From Cyclobacteriaceae bacterium (lineage in GTDB: Bacteria > Bacteroidota > Bacteroidia > Cytophagales > Cyclobacteriaceae), in contig JAEUUG010000003.1 in the NCBI GenBank assembly GCA_016787565.1, forward strand, positions 581,510-645,509: a stretch of DNA of 64,000 bases. Direction: 5' to 3'. The translations under genes were made by a program, and so were the position numbers. Under the pieces are notes generated by a model that saw only the letters and a list, made by a program, of their open reading frames with translations, had not been told where the DNA came from and did no database searches. Shown here in pieces: positions 30,759 to 39,352 of this stretch (position 1 is its first letter; each line of letters opens with the position of its first letter).

Positions 30759-32273
30759 ATGGAGCAAGGAAGATCAACGTCACTGAGGTTAAGCAGCAAA
30801 ACAAAGTTAATTCCGAGAGATATCTCCGAAAGCTTGGGAAAGTTGCCACCTCAGGCGCTTGATCTTGAAGATGCTGTGTTAGGTGCGTTGATGCTGGAGA
30901 AGAATGCGCTCAATGCTGTTGTCGAGTTTCTGAAGCCCGAACATTTTTACTCGGATGCCCATAAAGAAATTTACACTGCGATCATCGATCTCTTTAAAGC
31001 CTCTGAGCCGGTAGACATGCGTACCGTGGTTAACCAGTTGCGCAAGAACGGTAAGATTGAATTAATAGGCGGTGCCTATTACATCGCAGAACTTACAGCC
31101 AAGGTGAGTTCGGCTGCGAATATTGAATACCACGCGCGGGTCATTATTGAGATGGCCATCAAACGCAACCTGATAGAGATTGCCTCTCAAATCCATCACG
31201 ATGCGTATGAGGATACCACCGATGTCTTCGAACTCTTAGATAAAACGGAACAGTCTGTTTTTGAAATTTCCGATTCCAACCTGCGCAAGAATTACGACAA
31301 CATGCGTAACCTCATGTCGCGGGCCATTCAGGAACTTCAAATGTTAAAAGAGCATAAGGATGGTCTCACCGGAGTGCCCAGTGGCTTTACGGCTCTTGAC
31401 CGGATGACCTCCGGATGGCAGAAGTCAGACCTCGTGATTATTGCTGCACGACCCGGTATGGGTAAAACAGCTTTCGTGGTTTCAGCCCTTCGCAATGCAG
31501 CTGTTGATTTCAAAATACCGGTGGCCATCTTCTCCCTTGAAATGGCATCCGTTCAGTTAGTGAATCGTATGATTTCGGCTGAAGCCGAACTGGAAGGTGA
31601 GAAAATTAAAAAAGGAAACCTGGCCGAGCATGAGTGGGCCCAGTTGGTTCATAAAACTGGAAGATTATCATCAGCTCCGATTTTTATTGACGATACGCCA
31701 GCGCTTTCTATCCTCGAACTTCGCGCCAAGTGCAGAAGATTAAAGGCCGAACATAATGTTCAACTGATTGTAATCGATTACCTCCAGTTGATGCGGGGTG
31801 AACAGGGCGGTAACCGCGAACAGGAAATTGCCTCCATATCACGAGCGTTGAAAGGAATAGCGAAAGAATTAAATGTTCCGGTGTTGGCCCTGTCGCAATT
31901 GAGTCGTGGTGTGGAAACACGGGGAGGAGATAAGAAACCTCAACTATCCGATTTACGTGAATCCGGCTCCATCGAACAGGATGCCGATATTGTTATGTTT
32001 TTGTATCGTCCGGAATATTATAAGATTACGGTTGATGAGGAAGGTATGCCAACACAGGGCATGGGCGAAGTGATTATTGCCAAACACCGAAACGGCTCAA
32101 CAGGCAGCGTGAAGCTGAAGTTCATAGGCAAATACACCAAGTTTGCAGATTTTGATGCACCGGCTTCAAACGATAATCCATTCTCCGGCATGATTACCCG
32201 CGAAAGCCGGTTGAATACTTTTAATCCGGGTGAATCATCCGCGCCACGCGGAGATGATGAAACTCCGTTCTAG
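30759..32273 (+). CDS. dnaB: Replicative DNA helicase DnaB
   Basis: DnaB is the hexameric helicase that unwinds DNA at the replication fork. The ATG at 30759 (MEQGRSTSLR) gives 504 residues; a TTG 18 codons upstream is less likely. The N-terminal domain starts LPPQALDLEDAVLGALML. The RecA-like domain has Walker A ARPGMGKT at about 230, Walker B LIVIDYLQLM, SLEMASVQLVNRM and LRESGSIEQDADIVMF. No intein is present. The acidic tail ends GDDETPF. The gene stands alone. Confidence 0.96.
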   Translation: MEQGRSTSLRLSSKTKLIPRDISESLGKLPPQALDLEDAVLGALMLEKNALNAVVEFLKPEHFYSDAHKEIYTAIIDLFKASEPVDMRTVVNQLRKNGKIELIGGAYYIAELTAKVSSAANIEYHARVIIEMAIKRNLIEIASQIHHDAYEDTTDVFELLDKTEQSVFEISDSNLRKNYDNMRNLMSRAIQELQMLKEHKDGLTGVPSGFTALDRMTSGWQKSDLVIIAARPGMGKTAFVVSALRNAAVDFKIPVAIFSLEMASVQLVNRMISAEAELEGEKIKKGNLAEHEWAQLVHKTGRLSSAPIFIDDTPALSILELRAKCRRLKAEHNVQLIVIDYLQLMRGEQGGNREQEIASISRALKGIAKELNVPVLALSQLSRGVETRGGDKKPQLSDLRESGSIEQDADIVMFLYRPEYYKITVDEEGMPTQGMGEVIIAKHRNGSTGSVKLKFIGKYTKFADFDAPASNDNPFSGMITRESRLNTFNPGESSAPRGDDETPF

Positions 32274-32286
32274 AGCAATACCGATT

Positions 32287-32294
32287 TATCTTTG
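32287..32294 (+). promoter_or_regulatory. Possible -7 box upstream of the cytochrome-like lipoprotein
   Basis: TATCTTTG matches TAnnTTTG about 87 bases before the ATG at 32381. No TTG is seen at the usual -33 spacing. Confidence 0.25.
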
Positions 32295-32380
32295 TCGGTC
32301 AGCGTTGGTATTGTAATTTCATGGAAGGGAAATCTCAAACTCCTTGACCTTTTGTAACTTTCGGTTTGATCGCCCTACTG

Positions 32381-33181
32381 ATGAAACAATTGTTGTTGGT
32401 ACTCTCTAGTATTACGCTCTTACTTTCTTGTGTTTCACACGATCTGAATCGAACAATAGATTGCGATCAGGCTAACCTCGCAATAGAAACAACCGCTATT
32501 GTTCCGGCTACATCATGCGGAACAGAAGATGGTTCCATAACAGTTGTGGGATCAGGCGGAAAACAACCTTTCACGTATATTTTACCAGGCACGCCTTCGC
32601 GAACCTCAACAAATGGTGTATTTCAAAATCTTTCTGCCGGATTGTATTCCGTTACCCTGCGGGATAAAAACGGATGTGAGAAAGTACTTGATTATATCTT
32701 AATTGGGGCTACCCAGTTTGATGCTTCCTTTACCTTGACGGAGGACAATCTTTGCCTCGAAGACAATGGTGGGATAAAAGTTGCAGTAGCGGAAACCAAT
32801 GGACCGTATGCATTTAAACTAGATGCAGGTGAGTTCACTGCTTCCGCAATTTTTACCGAAGTGAAAAGCGGGAAACATTTTTTGACCATCCGCGACAGCG
32901 ATAATTGTGAGGTGGTACTCGAAGTAAATGTACCGCGCGGAAATACAGGCGTGAGTTGGGCGACCGATATTCTTCCCATCATGACAAATTCCTGTGCAAC
33001 TACAGGATGCCACAATGGTATTGATCGAATGGACTGGCGTATTTATGCGAATGCGAAAACGCATGCTGCGGATATAAAGAAAAGAACGCAAGACAAATCT
33101 ATGCCATTCAATGGCGGTCTCCCTCAGAATCAAATAGATTTGATTGCCTGCTGGGTGGATGATGGTGCACCGGAAAACTGA
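32381..33181 (+). CDS. Lipoprotein with SprB-like repeats and a CX4CH cytochrome-like domain
   Basis: The ATG at 32381 gives 266 residues with a lipobox LLLSC (C17). Two beta repeats follow, each ending like a gliding-motility SprB repeat (LSAGLYSVTLRDKNGCEK and VKSGKHFLTIRDSDNCE). The C-terminal part carries CATTGCH (C205, C210, H211) after ILPIMTNS, and a possible axial methionine M241 in DKSMPFNGG before IDLIACWVDDGAP. Similar domains occur in Bacteroidota proteins annotated as cytochrome c-like, but the heme motif here has four rather than two residues between the cysteines. Confidence 0.8.
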   Translation: MKQLLLVLSSITLLLSCVSHDLNRTIDCDQANLAIETTAIVPATSCGTEDGSITVVGSGGKQPFTYILPGTPSRTSTNGVFQNLSAGLYSVTLRDKNGCEKVLDYILIGATQFDASFTLTEDNLCLEDNGGIKVAVAETNGPYAFKLDAGEFTASAIFTEVKSGKHFLTIRDSDNCEVVLEVNVPRGNTGVSWATDILPIMTNSCATTGCHNGIDRMDWRIYANAKTHAADIKKRTQDKSMPFNGGLPQNQIDLIACWVDDGAPEN

Positions 33182-33186
33182 TCCGG

Positions 33187-33498
33187 TTAATCGTAGAGCA
33201 GTTCGGTATGCGCTGCTTGTAATTCGCGCAAAGCTTTCAGATCATTCACTTTTTTAGCTTTGGATATTCCGGTTTCATATAGGAGCAATGCCTTTTCGGT
33301 TTGTCTCAGTTCCTGAAATAATTTGCCGGCATGGTAATACGTGGGCACGTAGTCCGGGTGTTCTATGAGTAATTGATCAAAAAGTTCGCTGGCTTTTTTT
33401 TGGTCATGTTTCAGATACTCCAATGCCAGCGCATAGAGATTGAATGGATCATTCGGGTCTTCAGCTAAAAACTGCTGTAAGTGCTGGATACGTGACAT
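33187..33498 (-). CDS. Small TPR protein
   Basis: A 103-residue cytoplasmic protein made of about two to three tetratricopeptide repeats (NLYALALEYLKHDQKKASELF; PTYYHAGKLFQELRQTEKALLLYETG). TPR proteins are protein-binding scaffolds; the partner is unknown. It is convergent with the lipoprotein gene and has a TACTTTTG-like box (33503-33510 on the minus strand) almost at its start. Confidence 0.78.
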   Translation of the reverse strand: MSRIQHLQQFLAEDPNDPFNLYALALEYLKHDQKKASELFDQLLIEHPDYVPTYYHAGKLFQELRQTEKALLLYETGISKAKKVNDLKALRELQAAHTELLYD

Positions 33499-33783
33499 GG
33501 TGCAAAAGTAGTAGTTTCATCGCTGACACCGAAAGTGTCTTTGAACCACACCCGATGAGCGTCACTCGCCAGGGCTCACCAACAAGCGAGATGGGTCATC
33601 ATAAACGACTTTATTTTTACTTTATGAAAGCCGAAATTGTCTCTTGTGTTCGATAAATATATAATGGTTAGCTGCGTGTATACCAGGTCTTTCTCCAACT
33701 CCGACAGCACCGATAAATCCATTCATTTTCACCCCGATCAGAGTAACTTGTGAAGGGGCTCTGATCCTCAAGACAAAACTTAA
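33499..33783. other. Intergenic region with palindromic elements
   Basis: No gene is supported. It contains GACAC-cgaaa-GTGTC, a REP-like palindrome (33554-33600) and GATCAGAG/CTCTGATC arms (33736-33743 and 33759-33766) around a 15-base loop, which may end the TPR gene transcript from 35727. Confidence 0.5.
33554..33600. repeat. REP-like palindromic element
   Basis: CTCGC (33565-33569) pairs with GCGAG (33586-33590), with outer GATGA/TCATC arms. The loop contains GGCTCACCAACAAG, a 14-mer whose exact reverse complement occurs in the element at 36494, next to the RAYT gene. Confidence 0.55.
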
Positions 33784-35727
33784 TTATTTTTTTGAAATAG
33801 ACGAGAGTATTAGTTTAGCCTGCTGATTGCCTAATGAAGAGGCTTGTTTTAAATCACTTTCAGCTTTTGGTACCCTTCCCAGTTCTAGCATTACCTTGCC
33901 GCGTTCCAAATAGGCAAGTGCATTTTCTTTATCTAATTGAATAGCTTCGTCAAGGGTTTTGCGAGCGTCATCATAATGCCTTCCGCTTGAATACAACATC
34001 GCCTGTAGGGTAAGCAAATAGGAATGATCTGATTTTTTTGCATCTAACCTACTATTCCGTACGGCCCTTAAAATATCCCTTTTTATCGGATCCCATTCTT
34101 GTTGTGCCATATGTATCTTAAATTTTTGCACATAACCTTCGGTAAAGACCGGAACCATATCTGTGAGCTTGGAAAGATAGTATAATGCTTGAACCGTATC
34201 TGGCCTAATTAATACCGAGTCGATTTGTTTTTTCAAGTCAATGAAATCCAAATATTGTTGATTTCCTGACACGGCAAAATCTAGTGAAGCTTCTAGCGGT
34301 TGGTTGTTTTTCTGGTAGGCAAATGCCCGATAACTCAATACCTCTTTATTCAAGCTATCGTGTTTCAGATAATTTGTAAAATCCGAAATTGACTGAGTGA
34401 GTTGGTTAACATAGAAATAAGAAACTCCTCGAATACGATAAATGATAAATGACTCAGGGTTTAACTGTAAAACTTTTGTAAGGTCAACAATGGACTGTTC
34501 CCATTGTTTTAATTCTTGTTCATATATCGCCCGCTTCTTGTAGGCATCTGCGATTTGATTGTCTAGTCCAATCGCAATCGAATAAAATTTGAGAGCCTGA
34601 GCATGTTCACCTTTATGTTCATAAGCAACAGCCTTAAGGTACGTGGCAAGTGGTTCGCGGTTTGGATTGGAGGTTTCATCAATTAGGGTGATGCTTTTGT
34701 CGTACGCACCAGTGATGAGATAACAATAGGCTTGTTGGATTTTTGCTCCATCATTTTCAGGCAATCCATAAACCCGGGTTAGTGTATATGCACCGGCATT
34801 TTGAATATCAATTTTCTTATCCAACCAAGATTGTTGACCCGCGAAATTATTGTCACTGGTTGTAGTTACCTTTATTATTTTCTGAAAATCAGAGAATGCT
34901 TGCGAAAAGTTCTCTAAATCTGTTGCGTACACACCTCTGTAAAAATAGGCCATTAAATTGTTCGGACTAACAGATATGAGATTAGTCAGATCACGAATGC
35001 ATTGGTTTTTATCAAATTCATAGTTCAGAATACTTCTAAAGAGTAAAGCATTTTTTTGAAGCGAATCATAAGCCAGTACTTGATTAAGATGATGTAATGC
35101 TGACGGTAAGTTTTTTTTCGTGATGAGGTCAAGGATGGCCAGTTTAATTCGGGCATTGTGAAAGAGACTGTCCACAGTAAGACAATCAGTATAGTTATGG
35201 ATGGCACCTTTTAGTTGCTGCTGTGTCAAATTTATATCTCCTTTAATGTAATAGGCCGTTGCCTTGCCTTTGTTTAACTTGATGGCCTTGTTTATAGCTT
35301 GTTCGCTTTCGGGGAGTTTATTTTGAAGGTAATTCACCTTTGCCAATTCAACATATCCTTCATAAAAATCCGGATGAAGTTTCAAGACAGCCTGAAGGTC
35401 CTGTAAAGAAGCCCTAAATTTTTTTAACTGCTTTCGGGCTACTGCCCGAAAATAATAGGCCTGCCAGAGCAAGGAATCTTTTTTTAGTACTTCGGAAAAA
35501 TCAGATTCAGCTCGCTCTGGATTATTCTCCATTAAATTATTTAGACCTTCGTTAAAATCGGCCTGGAGTCGACCTTCCATTTTCCAGTCAAGTTTTATTT
35601 CTTCATATTCCCAAAATCTGCTCGTGGAGAATTCTGTAAAGGCTTCGGTAAGCATTGGATTTTGAGAGAATGATGGATAAACCCCAATACTATAGAGGAT
35701 AAAAATGAAGCTAACTTTTATTGTCAT
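33784..35727 (-). CDS. Secreted TPR-repeat protein
   Basis: A 647-residue protein with an N-terminal signal peptide (cleavage probably near YPSFSQ) and about fifteen tetratricopeptide repeats, for example LWQAYYFRAVARKQLKKF and ALAYLERGKVMLELGRV. It should be a periplasmic or surface helical scaffold. The partner is unknown. A TACATTTG -7 box lies 19 bases before the ATG, identical to the one before serA. Confidence 0.85.
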   Translation of the reverse strand: MTIKVSFIFILYSIGVYPSFSQNPMLTEAFTEFSTSRFWEYEEIKLDWKMEGRLQADFNEGLNNLMENNPERAESDFSEVLKKDSLLWQAYYFRAVARKQLKKFRASLQDLQAVLKLHPDFYEGYVELAKVNYLQNKLPESEQAINKAIKLNKGKATAYYIKGDINLTQQQLKGAIHNYTDCLTVDSLFHNARIKLAILDLITKKNLPSALHHLNQVLAYDSLQKNALLFRSILNYEFDKNQCIRDLTNLISVSPNNLMAYFYRGVYATDLENFSQAFSDFQKIIKVTTTSDNNFAGQQSWLDKKIDIQNAGAYTLTRVYGLPENDGAKIQQAYCYLITGAYDKSITLIDETSNPNREPLATYLKAVAYEHKGEHAQALKFYSIAIGLDNQIADAYKKRAIYEQELKQWEQSIVDLTKVLQLNPESFIIYRIRGVSYFYVNQLTQSISDFTNYLKHDSLNKEVLSYRAFAYQKNNQPLEASLDFAVSGNQQYLDFIDLKKQIDSVLIRPDTVQALYYLSKLTDMVPVFTEGYVQKFKIHMAQQEWDPIKRDILRAVRNSRLDAKKSDHSYLLTLQAMLYSSGRHYDDARKTLDEAIQLDKENALAYLERGKVMLELGRVPKAESDLKQASSLGNQQAKLILSSISKK

Positions 35728-35745
35728 TCAGAAGTAAGTGATATC

Positions 35746-35753
35746 CAAATGTA
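35746..35753 (-). promoter_or_regulatory. Candidate -7 promoter box for the TPR gene
   Basis: The minus strand reads TACATTTG, a full consensus match, 19 bases upstream of the ATG. No clear -33 box. Confidence 0.4.
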
Positions 35754-35783
35754 ATTTTTTTTTGAATTAAAACTACCTCCATT

Positions 35784-35900
35784 ACACACATGTCTTAGGT
35801 ATTAAATGTTCAGTATCGCGAAAGCAATGGCAGGGCTCACCCCAACTGGCGCAAGTCCCCAACTGGCGCAAGTCTTAGGAAGGCGAGATGGCATGTGTGT
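35784..35900. repeat. 117-bp element with 9-bp terminal inverted repeats
   Basis: ACACACATG (35784-35792) and CATGTGTGT (35892-35900) are perfect inverted repeats. Between them lie GGGCTCACC, a 17-bp unit CCCCAACTGGCGCAAGT repeated twice in tandem (35840-35856 and 35857-35873), and GGCGAGATGG. The GGGCTCACC and CGAGATGG blocks recur near the RAYT gene, so this may be a non-autonomous element mobilised by it. Confidence 0.6.
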
Positions 35901-35985
35901 GACTTGTGCCTGTGCAATGGTATATTTAGCATATTGTAACTTCTCTGCATAACCGATAATTTTGATAATAATCACCCCGTTAGCC

Positions 35986-36414
35986 ATGAGCCGCAAATAC
36001 AAGATCCGAGATCAGGATAAACTTTATTTCGTCACCTTCACCGTTGTTTACTGGCTGGATGTTTTCATTCGAAGAGAGTATCGTGATATATTTCTGGCTA
36101 GCCTACGGTATTGTCAGCAGCATAAAGGATTGGAGGTTTGTGCATATTGTATTATTTCAAGCCATGTTCATTTAATCATTGGCCGGCATGGAGAGGCATC
36201 GCTGGAAAGCATTATCCGGGATATTAAGAAATATACATCATTCAAGATAATTGAGGCCATACGGAAAAACCCACAGGAAAGTCGCAAGGAAATATTGATA
36301 ATGCTCTTTGAAAAGGCCGGGACGCTAAACCGTAATAATACCCGGCACCAATTCTGGCAGCAACATAATCACCCCCTCGCCTTTGTTGGTCTTCTTGACC
36401 AACAAACGAGATGA
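35986..36414 (+). pseudogene. REP-associated Y1 transposase (RAYT), 3'-truncated
   Basis: The ATG at 35986 (MSRKYKIRDQDKLYFVTF) starts a Y1/HUH transposase of the REP-associated group: the HUH motif HVH is at 60-62 in SSHVHLIIG, and QFWQQHNHP near the end is typical. Related Bacteroidota proteins continue about 45 residues further with a YIH-NPV-type motif that carries the catalytic tyrosine. Here that part is missing: the frame runs into a palindrome (36376-36410) and stops after 142 residues. It is therefore probably inactive. Several palindromes of the same family lie on both sides. Confidence 0.8.
36376..36410. repeat. Perfect palindrome at the truncated end of the RAYT gene
   Basis: CTCG-cc-TTTGTTGGTC (36376-36391) pairs with GACCAACAAA-CGAG (36397-36410) around a TTCTT loop. 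It replaces the expected 3' end of the transposase gene and is followed by ATGAGCGG. Confidence 0.7.
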
Positions 36415-36493
36415 GCGGGATAACAGGTAAAGGGATTAACAGAATGAAGGATAGATTAAAATGTTCGTTTGAAAGAATAAATAGATTCCCATG

Positions 36494-36537
36494 CTTGTTG
36501 GTGAGCCACGCACTCGCTTTCGCACAACACCAACAAG
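36494..36537. repeat. REP-like palindrome downstream of the RAYT gene
   Basis: CTTGTTGGTG (36494-36503) pairs perfectly with CACCAACAAG (36528-36537). The left arm plus AGCC is the reverse complement of the GGCTCACCAACAAG block at 33.57 kb. Confidence 0.65.
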
Positions 36538-36647
36538 GGCAGGGTTCCTACATTCTATATTATTATTTACTTAAAACCTTTAAATTTACAACTTTGACTA
36601 TTGCGCGAAATATCAGAGTGAGTTACTTGAAATGGAAAAAATAAATT

Positions 36648-37451
36648 ATGAAGATAGTTATTGCCGTTGTTTTTATTCTTTTAAACATTACTAATTATAG
36701 CGCAAGAGGTCAGGATAATCCTCAATCTTTTCTCCATCGTTTATCCATTACTCCAAGAGCAGGTTTCTCCTTTTCGAAGCTTCTGAATGCCCAGACCCCA
36801 TCGCGGTGTGATGAATGTACATTTGAGCAGAAATCGCTTAAAGATGTAAACTATGATATTGTACTGGAGGTAAATGTTGCCATCCGTTGGTCTGTCATTT
36901 CGGGATACAGTACTGTTACCAAAGGGACGGAAGCCGAGTATGAGTTGTTGGTTGTAAATGAGACATATTTTGAGAATAAAAAGACAATCGTAACGGTAAA
37001 GAATAGTTATAATGTTTTGCCACTTTGGGTTCGGTATCGCTACACAGTTGATAAATTTGACTTCTTTGCTGATGCCGGATTTTATTACGCTTTCCTGAAA
37101 AATAGTCAACTCAATTTTCGGTATACTGATTTCTCGGGTTATTGGGGTTCATTCGACCGTACCGCGAATGCAGGGTATGATTCTGAAACAAATATGTACT
37201 CAACTAATGCAAGTGATTATGGATGGATGGTTGGACTTGGGTTGGAATTTGTCATAACGCCTGCATTGGGTATCCAATTTAATCCTCAGGTTTCGGTGGG
37301 TTTGCAGAAGTTGGATAGGGTCAACTCCAATCGGGTAATACGTTCTCCCAATGATTTGCGAGATTTATGGGTTGAAGATTATTTTGGGGTGAGTTCAAAT
37401 TCGCGCAACGTAGTTTTCTCTTTGAATTTTGGTTTGCGATATAAATTTTAA
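36648..37451 (+). CDS. Outer-membrane beta-barrel protein, PorT-like
   Basis: A 267-residue protein with a signal peptide (ending SARGQ). The mature part starts ITPRAGFSFSKLL and has regularly spaced amphipathic strands ending in NFGLRYKF with a terminal Phe, the usual end of outer-membrane barrels. It resembles the small PorT/OmpW-like barrels of Bacteroidota; the substrate or partner is unknown. It is followed after 29 bases by a lipoprotein gene, with which it may be co-transcribed. Confidence 0.78.
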   Translation: MKIVIAVVFILLNITNYSARGQDNPQSFLHRLSITPRAGFSFSKLLNAQTPSRCDECTFEQKSLKDVNYDIVLEVNVAIRWSVISGYSTVTKGTEAEYELLVVNETYFENKKTIVTVKNSYNVLPLWVRYRYTVDKFDFFADAGFYYAFLKNSQLNFRYTDFSGYWGSFDRTANAGYDSETNMYSTNASDYGWMVGLGLEFVITPALGIQFNPQVSVGLQKLDRVNSNRVIRSPNDLRDLWVEDYFGVSSNSRNVVFSLNFGLRYKF

Positions 37452-37480
37452 ACGGCTGTTACAAAATTTCTAATTTAATA

Positions 37481-38071
37481 ATGAAGAATTTAGAAAGTAG
37501 GTTGTTGCGATATAGTAAATGTATTTTAGTCACACTATTCGCTCTGGCAAGTGGCTGTGGCACTTCTGATCTGGAACCTCAAAATGTGGTGGTTTATACC
37601 ATTGATGGGGAAGATCAACATGTAACATTTGTTTCTGCCATATTTTCCTCATTTGATATTTGGGTTCCCTATAACGTGATTGAAATTGATTTCAACAATA
37701 ATACTTCAAGTCAATTGGAGTTGAATGTTTTCAATTTCGAATTTCAGGAACCACCAAATGAAGGCTTACTTACCGGATCTTATTTTAATCTTGACCCGGA
37801 AGGAACAGGATCAAACGGCAAACCGCTTTGCCGGGATGACCCGGAATATGGTGAAGTATGTGCTGAGGTAGACGCCTGGCTCAGGTATAAGTCGAAAGGA
37901 AGCTTTTGGCTCATCGAAAATGATTCCAGAAACAGTTTCAATATAACCCAGTGCAATACCAAGATGCATTCCATATCCGGTGATTTTGATATGGTTTTAG
38001 CTAATTCCTTAAATGAAGAACTTGCGGTAAAGGGTACATTCAAGAATGTTCAGTATACTGTTTGGAGATGA
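37481..38071 (+). CDS. Predicted lipoprotein of unknown function
   Basis: A 196-residue protein with a lipoprotein signal (ALASGC). The mature part is beta-rich and contains several cysteines (PLCRDDPEYGEVCAEV), which may form disulfides. I recognise no family. It lies 29 bases after the barrel gene, and the pair may form an envelope unit. Confidence 0.7.
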   Translation: MKNLESRLLRYSKCILVTLFALASGCGTSDLEPQNVVVYTIDGEDQHVTFVSAIFSSFDIWVPYNVIEIDFNNNTSSQLELNVFNFEFQEPPNEGLLTGSYFNLDPEGTGSNGKPLCRDDPEYGEVCAEVDAWLRYKSKGSFWLIENDSRNSFNITQCNTKMHSISGDFDMVLANSLNEELAVKGTFKNVQYTVWR

Positions 38072-38300
38072 GGTTGTCAAGTATTTGAAAATTGTCGCAT
38101 TGAATTTATTACATTCTTCAAAGTATGTGGATAGAAATTGAATGAACACGTTGTGAGGTGGAAAATCTTATTTCCAGTCCGAAGCGGATAAGATTAAACA
38201 AAATTGAAGCAGTAAAATCCTAAGGGTTAATACCTCAAGGACCCCTTCGGATTTAGTTTCGGCAAGAAATGTTTTGCCTTACCTTATTAAATGCTTAGAT

Positions 38301-38831
38301 ATGAAAAAGGTAATTTTAAAATACGGCATACTAGCAGGTTCTATTCTTTCTTTTGTATTGGTCATTACACAACCCCTTTTCCGCAATGGGGTATTAAATC
38401 TAAATAATGGAGTTTATGTTGGTGTGCCCAGTACGTTAATTGCTATGTCTGTAGTGTTTTTTGGTATTAAGAGATTTCGCGACCATCATCGTAAGGGCCA
38501 AATCACCTTTATAAAGGCCTTCGTTCTAGGTAGTTTGATTGTACTGTTGGCTGCTGTAATCCATGGCCTTACCTGGGAGGTGTATCATAACCTAATCGCT
38601 CCGGATTTTATCGAGTGGTTCCAAAATGCTCAGGTGGAAAAATTGATAAAAGAAGGTACCAATGAGTCGGAATTAATAAAGGCACGTGAAGAGATGGATA
38701 GATTTGCCAAACTTTATAAAAATCCCTGGGTTCGATTTGGTTTTACCCTTACGGAGACTATCCCTTTGGGACTATTGATTACTCTCATTAGCGCGTGGAT
38801 ATTACGCAAGAAGGAAATTCCATTGGCTTGA
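38301..38831 (+). CDS. DUF4199 family membrane protein
   Basis: A 176-residue protein with four membrane segments (for example YGILAGSILSFVLVIT and LGSLIVLLAAVIHGL), an acidic helical loop between spans three and four, and the basic turn FGIKRFRDHHRKGQ after the second span. This layout matches DUF4199, a Bacteroidota family of unknown role. The ATG at 38301 is preferred over an upstream start at 38274. Confidence 0.82.
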   Translation: MKKVILKYGILAGSILSFVLVITQPLFRNGVLNLNNGVYVGVPSTLIAMSVVFFGIKRFRDHHRKGQITFIKAFVLGSLIVLLAAVIHGLTWEVYHNLIAPDFIEWFQNAQVEKLIKEGTNESELIKAREEMDRFAKLYKNPWVRFGFTLTETIPLGLLITLISAWILRKKEIPLA

Positions 38832-39352
38832 TTTTGTGTAAACGTAGCAAGCACGCCCCAACGTCAAAGACAAAAATGAAATTTGGGTTAAAGGAAGAAA
38901 CCCGCATCTCAACTAGTCACCACCGCCCTAAACAGAGACACGGCTCAACATCATTGGTGTTTGAAGAGATCGCAGAGTTCCGAAGCTTAGACTCCGCTCG
39001 GACCTCATGAAAGCCGAAAGGCATTTGACTGGTATAAAAATAACCGAAGAGGACTAGGATCAGAGTATTTAGATGAAGTGGACGAATACTATGCTCGGAT
39101 TGCTCAAAATCCTTTACAGTATTAATCCTATAGAAACCAAAGGATCGCTGTTATGCAGCGATTCCCATATAAGATTGTTTATGAGGTTGAGCAAAATGAA
39201 AGTATTGTGGTATATGCAGTATATCACGACAAGCGAAATCCTGTAACGCTAGCTGAACGAGAGTAACCTCATCTCGCCCAAATCAAAGGTTAGACAAACT
39301 CACCCATTAATATTTATTATTTTTAAAACTTTTAACTGTTAACATTTTATCA
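38832..39352. other. Decayed accessory region between DUF4199 and DKNYY genes
   Basis: Apart from the toxin remnant (39003-39266) this 521-base stretch contains no supported gene. It shows several short CG-rich blocks but no clear inverted repeat. Confidence 0.45.
39003..39266 (+). pseudogene. ParE/RelE-type toxin remnant with an internal stop
   Basis: In the frame of 39021 the sequence reads AFDWYKNNRRGLGSEYLDE, a clear ParE-type toxin core, then ARIAQNPLQY, a TAA stop (39123-39125), and continues in the same frame with RFPYKIVYEV and YAVYHDKRNP to a TAA at 39264. The N-terminal start is missing; a stop lies at 38988. No antitoxin gene is recognisable upstream. It is therefore a decayed toxin-antitoxin gene. 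Confidence 0.75.

Noticed and set aside
36411..36644. Open frame after the RAYT gene as the missing transposase end
   Set aside because: It contains no YIH-NPV-type motif and reads through a palindrome.
33625..39019. Shared 13-mer ATGAAAGCCGAAA at 33.62 and 39.01 kb as a duplicated element
   Set aside because: The flanks differ completely, so chance is the simpler explanation.
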